A stretch of 21,855 bases of DNA from Obelidium mucronatum (Eukaryota; Chytridiomycota; Chytridiomycetes; Chytridiales; Chytriomycetaceae), in assembly GCA_025765595.1 (NCBI GenBank), contig JAIVFH010000407.1, positions 1 through 21,855 of the forward strand. The letters are read 5' to 3'. Made by a program: the position numbers and the translations under genes. Position 1 is the first letter of the stretch; every line of letters starts with the position of its first letter. Shown in pieces: positions 17,638 to 21,855 of the stretch. The notes beneath the pieces were generated by a model. That model ran no database searches and was not told the DNA's origin. It saw only the letters and a list, made by a program, of their open reading frames with translations.

Positions 17638-20600
17638 ATGTCAGAACGCAAATCTCATTCAACTTCGAGAAAGTCGCTTTTCGCCCTTTTCCTTGTTTTA
17701 TTTCCTGTCTTAGCCGCTGTCTTCTTTGCAACTCAGCGATCGCCATCAGAGCTTACTCGATTGCGTGAACCAAACACTGTTGCAAAACAACCGACTGTTC
17801 CCAGAGACACCCCACAACACAATCCAATAATGGCAAGAGAAAAGGCTGAACTGATTCCCCTCGCTTCAAACGATGACGAGTTTCTTGCGCTTCTTTCAAA
17901 ACCAGGCGTTCGAGGTATTTTATGCTTTTAGCCATTTGTGTTGTCACGCAACAATCGCGTTAATTTGTGATCATTTCACAATTAGTCGTTGACATCTATT
18001 GTGAGTTAGTTCTTTCTGTCTGTCAGCCATAGAACCGTAATCCCAATCTCTTTTTAAAAAAATAGCCAAATTTGCTGGTCATTGTGAGCCAATGACTGCG
18101 ATAATCAAAAGATACAAACAAGAGTTTGGAGAAAAAGTCGGATTTCTGAGAGTACGAAGTTATTACCATTCTTTTGTGGCACAAATATGAACACTTGTCC
18201 ATTTCACTACAGGCTTTGGCCGATGACATCGAATGCCTCGAGAAATTTAGAAATCAGTCTTGTCCAACCTTTATGTTCTTTGTTGTACGTATATACTATT
18301 CTACAAGTTTTATATACATGTGCCCGTCAGTAATTTTTGTTACAACTTACCACCAGAATCGTGTTCTTGTCAAAATCATTCGAGGTGCAAACGCGCCCTT
18401 GATTGAAAAAACTCTACACCAGCACGTTGACTTGGAAGCTAGTGGACAACCCCACCCTCAAGTAACTTAGTACCCCCCGTTTATTTTCTTTTTCTTTATT
18501 GTTTTGGTCGTGTGCTTTTTTTTCTTTTTGAAGTGGCTAAACAACTACTTAGATTGCACTTGACGATACTACTCGCCCGATTGCAGCCTTCCTCGCTCCC
18601 GATACCGGTGCTGGCGGCAGTGCGACCGACAATTCCGCGCCACCACAAGAACCAGAATCTATTTCATCTGCCGCTCATTCCCATTCAGAACATGCTCGCT
18701 CGACAATGGCTCTCTCGGGAGCGGCAGACTCAGAACCTAAAGCAAACACTGATGTTTCCTCTGGCGGACCTGTTGAGCACACATTTGCGATGCTGAAACC
18801 AGATGCAATGAATCCAGGAGTAATTGAAGAAACAATGGCGCTGTTGTATCACCACCGGTTTGATGTTGCTGCTGTTAGAAAGATTTGGTTGAATAGAGAG
18901 CAAGCCGCCGAGCTTTTTAAAGAGAGTGAAAAAATGGACTACTTTGAGCGATTATTGGACTATATAACTTGGTTCGTTTTTTTTTTGTCAAAGTTGTTTT
19001 CGTTTCATCAGTAACAAGTTTGTTTTACACACAAACAAACCTGACAATTTTCACAGCGGGCCCGTTTTGGTCCTCGATATTTGCAAAGAAAATGCGATTC
19101 AGTCTTGGCGAGATGTTGTGGGCCCACGGGATCCAAAAGATGCACGAGCAGATCATCCCAAATCGTGAGCTAACTTTGTTTTGCCCTTCAATTTTTTTTT
19201 TTTTTGGTTGGGCAATGTATTGACTTCACCCATACCTCCACAGGCTACGAGGGCTTTATGGGCAAGATCGACTCATCAACACTTTCCATGCATCTGATGG
19301 ACCAGTCAGTGCCGCCCGAGAACTCGCCTACGTTTTTGAAAGCAACGAAAAATTCACAACCCTCGAATTCACACCCCCATCGAGCCCTCAAGCCGCACGT
19401 GGAAGCGGCCTCCCTCAAAAAACATTGGCTGTCATAAAACCACATGCGATGCTCAAAGTCGATCAAATTATTGCAAAGATTGTGGCACGAGGATATCAAG
19501 TTATTAAAAGAGAGGAGATTTTGTTACACATGAGAGAGCTCAAGAACTATCGATTGAGTATTGGAGACGCCGCAGTTTGAGGAGAGTGTTCAAGTGTTGA
19601 CGAGGTAAATCGTTGAGCAAAAACACAATTAGAAAAAGTGTTGCCTTTCGTTAAAATCTGTCAAACAACAGTGCTCCTGTTCTTTGCTTAATGCTTAAAG
19701 GAGAAAATGTGTTGAAGGATGGAATGAAATGATTGGGCCAAGCGATCCAGAGACCGCAAGAACAATGTTCCCCATGTCGTAAGTCAAAATAGAAAACATG
19801 CGCCCACAGATATTTTGGAAAACGAAATCCTCATTTCAAGCTGAGGGCTCAGTACGGTATAGATGTGACAAACAATGCTCTTCATGGAAGTCCAACTGTC
19901 GAACTCGCCATTGAGCAGCTACATTCGTTCTTCCCGCACTACCTTAACAAAGCTGCCAGTATGGGGTCCATTTTCAAGACTCCCATGGGATCTCGGCGAG
20001 CATCTGAGGCAGGAGCACTCAACAACTTGGCTTCTAGCGCTGTTAGAGCCAGTGTGGCAATGATGGAAACCAAAAGAAACTCATTAAAAGCAGCGGCAGC
20101 GGCTCAAGCTGCTGCCGAAGCTTTCCCTCCTGTTGAACGAACGCTGGCATTGATTAAACCAGACGTGTACCCAGGAAAGAAGGATGATATTATGGAGAAG
20201 ATTCAAGCAGATGGATTTACGGTTGTTGTACAGAGAGAAGTTCAATTTGATAAAGAGAAGGCGGCTGAATTCTACAAGGAGCATTTGGGGAAAGGGTTCT
20301 ATGAGGAACTTACAACATGGATGAGCAGGTATGATCAAAGTTCCCAACCGAGTATTCATTAGATTAACGGGTGTTTTCTGAAAAAAAAAGCGCACCCATC
20401 TATGCAATGGTTTTGGAAAAGAGTGGAGCCATCAAAGGATGGCGAGCATTGGCTGGTCCGACAAACTCAAACAAAGCTCGCGAAGAACATCCAAACAGTA
20501 TTCGTGCACTGTATGGAACTGATGGAAGTCTCAACGCTGTACATGGGTCAGACTCGGCTCCATCTGCTGCTCGAGAAATAGGTGTTGTCTTTGGAAGTGA

Positions 20601-21218
20601 AATATCTCCCTACCCGGAACTCCAACGGACATTGGCGCTCATCAAGCCCGATGTATACCCAGCAAAGAAGGAAGAAATTTGCGCTAAAATTAAGCAATGT
20701 GGATTTACGATTGTAAAAGAAAGCGAAGTGCAATTTGACAAGGAGAAGGCCGCAGAGTTCTATAAGGAGCATTTAGGAAAAGGATTTTATGAGGAACTCA
20801 CGACTTGGATGAGCAGGTACAGAAGCCTCTCCAAGAAATTTACTATAACGCCGATTTAAATTAAACACCGGTCTTTTGTTTCAGTGCTCCGATTTATGCC
20901 TTGGTTTTGGAAAAGCCTGCTGCAATTAAAGAATGGAGAAACCTGGCGGGCCCGACAAACTCAAACAAAGCCCGCGAATCTGCTCCTCATTCGATTCGAG
21001 CTCTCTTCGGGACAGACGGGTCGTTGAATGCAGTTCATGGGTCCGATTCACCAGAGTCAGCTGTGAGGGAAATTGGAGTTGTATTTGGAGCAGAAGTATC
21101 AGGCGTCGTCCCCCAATCAAAAAAAGTTGAATCGACCACAATATCAAAAGTTGCTTCACGTGTTACCAGTGCAGGAGGTGCTTTGGCTGCAGATGCACCG
21201 CCAGCTGCAGATATTTAA
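17638..21218 (+). CDS. Thioredoxin-like/multi-NDK protein (NME8/TXNDC3-like)
   Basis: Family members (NME8, sea-urchin IC1) sit on the outer dynein arm of flagella. Exons: 17638-17914, 17986-18000, 18066-18151, 18213-18284, 18357-18461, 18553-18971, 19057-19164, 19244-19604, 19672-19778, 19841-20328, 20391-20816 and 20885-21218. Order: N-terminal hydrophobic segment (about residues 13-31), thioredoxin-like domain (VVDIYSKFAGHCEPM; ends RGANAPLIEK as in NME8), a Ser/Pro linker, then four NDK modules. Catalytic-histidine motifs: NTFHASDG, NALHGSP, and NAVHGSDS twice. The thioredoxin site lacks the first cysteine. NDK module 2 contains three apparent 1-nt indels (near 19556-19562, 19720 and 19778); read literally, translation ends at 19579, and with the frame held by homology the product is about 932 residues. 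The ATG at 17830 would give a soluble form without the hydrophobic segment. AATAAA follows at 21237. Confidence 0.82.
20135..21091 (+). repeat. Tandem duplication giving NDK modules 3 and 4
   Basis: Module 3 (from 20135) and module 4 (from 20623) are nearly the same protein: both contain EVQFDKEKAAEFYKEHLGKG, FYEELTTWMS, AGPTNSNKARE, TDGSLNAVHGSDS and AREIGVVFG-like segments. Each is interrupted at the same codon (AG|GT) by an intron of 62 or 68 nt, so the duplicated block included the intron. The high identity compared with modules 1 and 2 indicates a recent event. Confidence 0.88.
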
Positions 21219-21236
21219 GGTTTTTCTCCTAGTATA

Positions 21237-21242
21237 AATAAA
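21237..21242 (+). terminator. Poly(A) signal of the thioredoxin-NDK gene
   Basis: AATAAA lies 19 bp after the TAA stop at 21216-21218, within TATAAATAAACG, a typical position for cleavage shortly downstream. Confidence 0.6.
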
Positions 21243-21341
21243 CGAAATTCTCCTCTGAACACTGTTAAATTCCATCTTGCGACTCTTGTTACAAAGAGAG
21301 AGAACTAATAAGATAGATATATATTTTATACGACAGTCATC

Positions 21342-21412
21342 GGTTGTATAGTGTAGTGGTCATCACCCTGGTTTTGATACCAGTAACCCCGGTTCGAATC
21401 CGGGTACGACCT
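21342..21412 (+). tRNA. tRNA-Gln(UUG)-like, one base short in the anticodon loop
   Basis: Acceptor stem GGTTGTA/TACGACC, D arm GTG...CAC, T arm CCCGG-TTCGAAT-CCGGG and an intact B box GGTTCGAATCC fit a fungal tRNA-Gln almost base for base. The anticodon stem CTGGT/ACCAG pairs perfectly but leaves a six-base loop, TTTGAT; one more T would give the standard TTTTGAT loop with anticodon TTG. Length is 71 instead of 72. A Pol III T5 terminator follows at 21423-21427. It is either a real variant, a decayed copy or a homopolymer sequencing error. Confidence 0.8.
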
Positions 21413-21578
21413 GTGTTTCTCATTTTTGGTTATCGCTACAAAAATTTGTTTTTTACGTAGCCTCAAAGATGCAGTCAAAGATGCGACCATTTTGCACTTG
21501 GACTGGGCCTTATGTACAGCCTCAGTGTATCCCCTCCACATGTTAAAGATTCGATGTATAGAATATTGAAGAGTGTGG

Positions 21579-21650
21579 GGCCCTATGGTCTAGTAGTATG
21601 ATTCTCGCTTTGGGTGCGAGAGGCCCCGGGTTCAATTCCCGGTGGGGCCC
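21579..21650 (+). tRNA. tRNA-Pro(UGG)
   Basis: 72 nt with a fully paired acceptor (GGCCCTA/TGGGGCC, one T-G pair), discriminator C, anticodon stem TCTCGC/GCGAGA around loop TTTGGGT (anticodon TGG), and T arm CCGGG-TTCAATT-CCCGG. No intron. A TTTT terminator follows at 21651-21654. Confidence 0.95.
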
Positions 21651-21804
21651 TTTTAGTGTGAAAGACGACGACAATGAATATTTTTACCGTTTAACTTTGA
21701 GACACAGATATTGGAACAGCCAAGGAGAAACGGACATCAGTTTGTTTTGACAAAACGCAGAAGGCAACTTGGTCTTCCGCAAAGTTTATTCTTTATCTTC
21801 ATAT

Positions 21805-21855
21805 ATGCTGAACGTGAATCCCTTTGAAGAAGAACCCAATATTGCGAACCAAGAA
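21805..21855 (+). CDS. Possible 5' end of a gene cut by the window edge
   Basis: An ATG at 21805 opens 17 codons to the end of the window, beginning MLNVNPFEEEPNIANQE. The acidic, NPF-containing start is protein-like and the ATG is the first after an AT-rich leader, but the stretch is too short to name or to confirm. Confidence 0.35.
   Translation, partial: MLNVNPFEEEPNIANQE

Noticed and set aside
19779..19840. Alternative 31-nt intron ending at CACAG that would keep phase without an indel
   Set aside because: 31 nt is far shorter than every other intron here and it would add ten unconserved residues before LRAQYG; a 62-nt intron plus a lost G fits better.
20926..21159. Minus-strand ORF under the last NDK exon
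   Set aside because: It is a shadow of the conserved NDK module 4 and lacks any recognisable motif.
19841..21218. Separate downstream NDK gene starting at 19865
   Set aside because: The segment begins in the middle of NDK module 2 (LRAQYGIDVTNNALHGS), which fits the upstream exons once three single-base indels are allowed. A split gene cannot be fully excluded without transcripts.

Overview
This is a gene-dense nuclear segment of a eukaryote, most likely an early-diverging, zoospore-forming fungus (Chytridiomycota-like). That placement is inference. It rests on a fungal-type mitochondrial GTP/GDP carrier, a Na,K-ATPase-like P-type ATPase of the kind known from zoosporic fungi (for example Blastocladiella emersonii), a thioredoxin plus multi-NDK protein of the flagellar NME8/axonemal dynein light-intermediate type, and many short spliceosomal introns (about 48-91 nt, GT..AG, one with a perfect TACTAAC branch site). 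Two Pol III tRNA genes lie at the right end.

Layout: 144-2918 (-), a protein with a Cys-rich N-terminus and an array of 36-residue Ser/Thr/Pro/Gly repeats, broken by one indel. 3346-5875 (-), mitochondrial elongation factor G in four exons. 5924-6355 (+), proteasome assembly chaperone 4, divergent from the EF-G gene across only 48 bp. 6396-7523 (-), GGC1 carrier in four exons. 7632-9650 (-), an Asteroid/XPG-family nuclease-like protein. 9730-10733 (-), a class I SAM methyltransferase. 10843-14264 (-), a P-type ATPase in four exons. 14924-15910 (-), an MDR quinone oxidoreductase-like enzyme with an abrupt internal GC step. 16187-17486 (-), a RING-HC protein. 17638-21218 (+), a thioredoxin/NDK protein in about 12 exons with four NDK modules. 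21342-21412, tRNA-Gln-like. 21579-21650, tRNA-Pro. From 21805, a possible 5' end of another gene.

Most genes are unrelated housekeeping functions; nothing looks like an operon or a defence island. MEF1 and GGC1 both serve mitochondria, and two gene pairs share short divergent promoters. All exon boundaries were derived by hand from splice signals, phase arithmetic and family conservation. For every multi-exon gene except the two with indels the exon lengths sum to a multiple of three.

The most notable items are: a cluster of short GC-rich hairpins inside an enlarged EF-G intron; a thioredoxin site reading AGHC; a recent in-gene duplication producing NDK modules 3 and 4; a 48-nt in-frame intron placed inside the RING zinc ligands; a loss of the first M6 aspartate in the Na,K-like ATPase; an inverted-repeat element at 14554-14598; and at least five suspicious single-base indels. 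Four of these look like homopolymer length changes, pointing to long-read assembly error or local decay.
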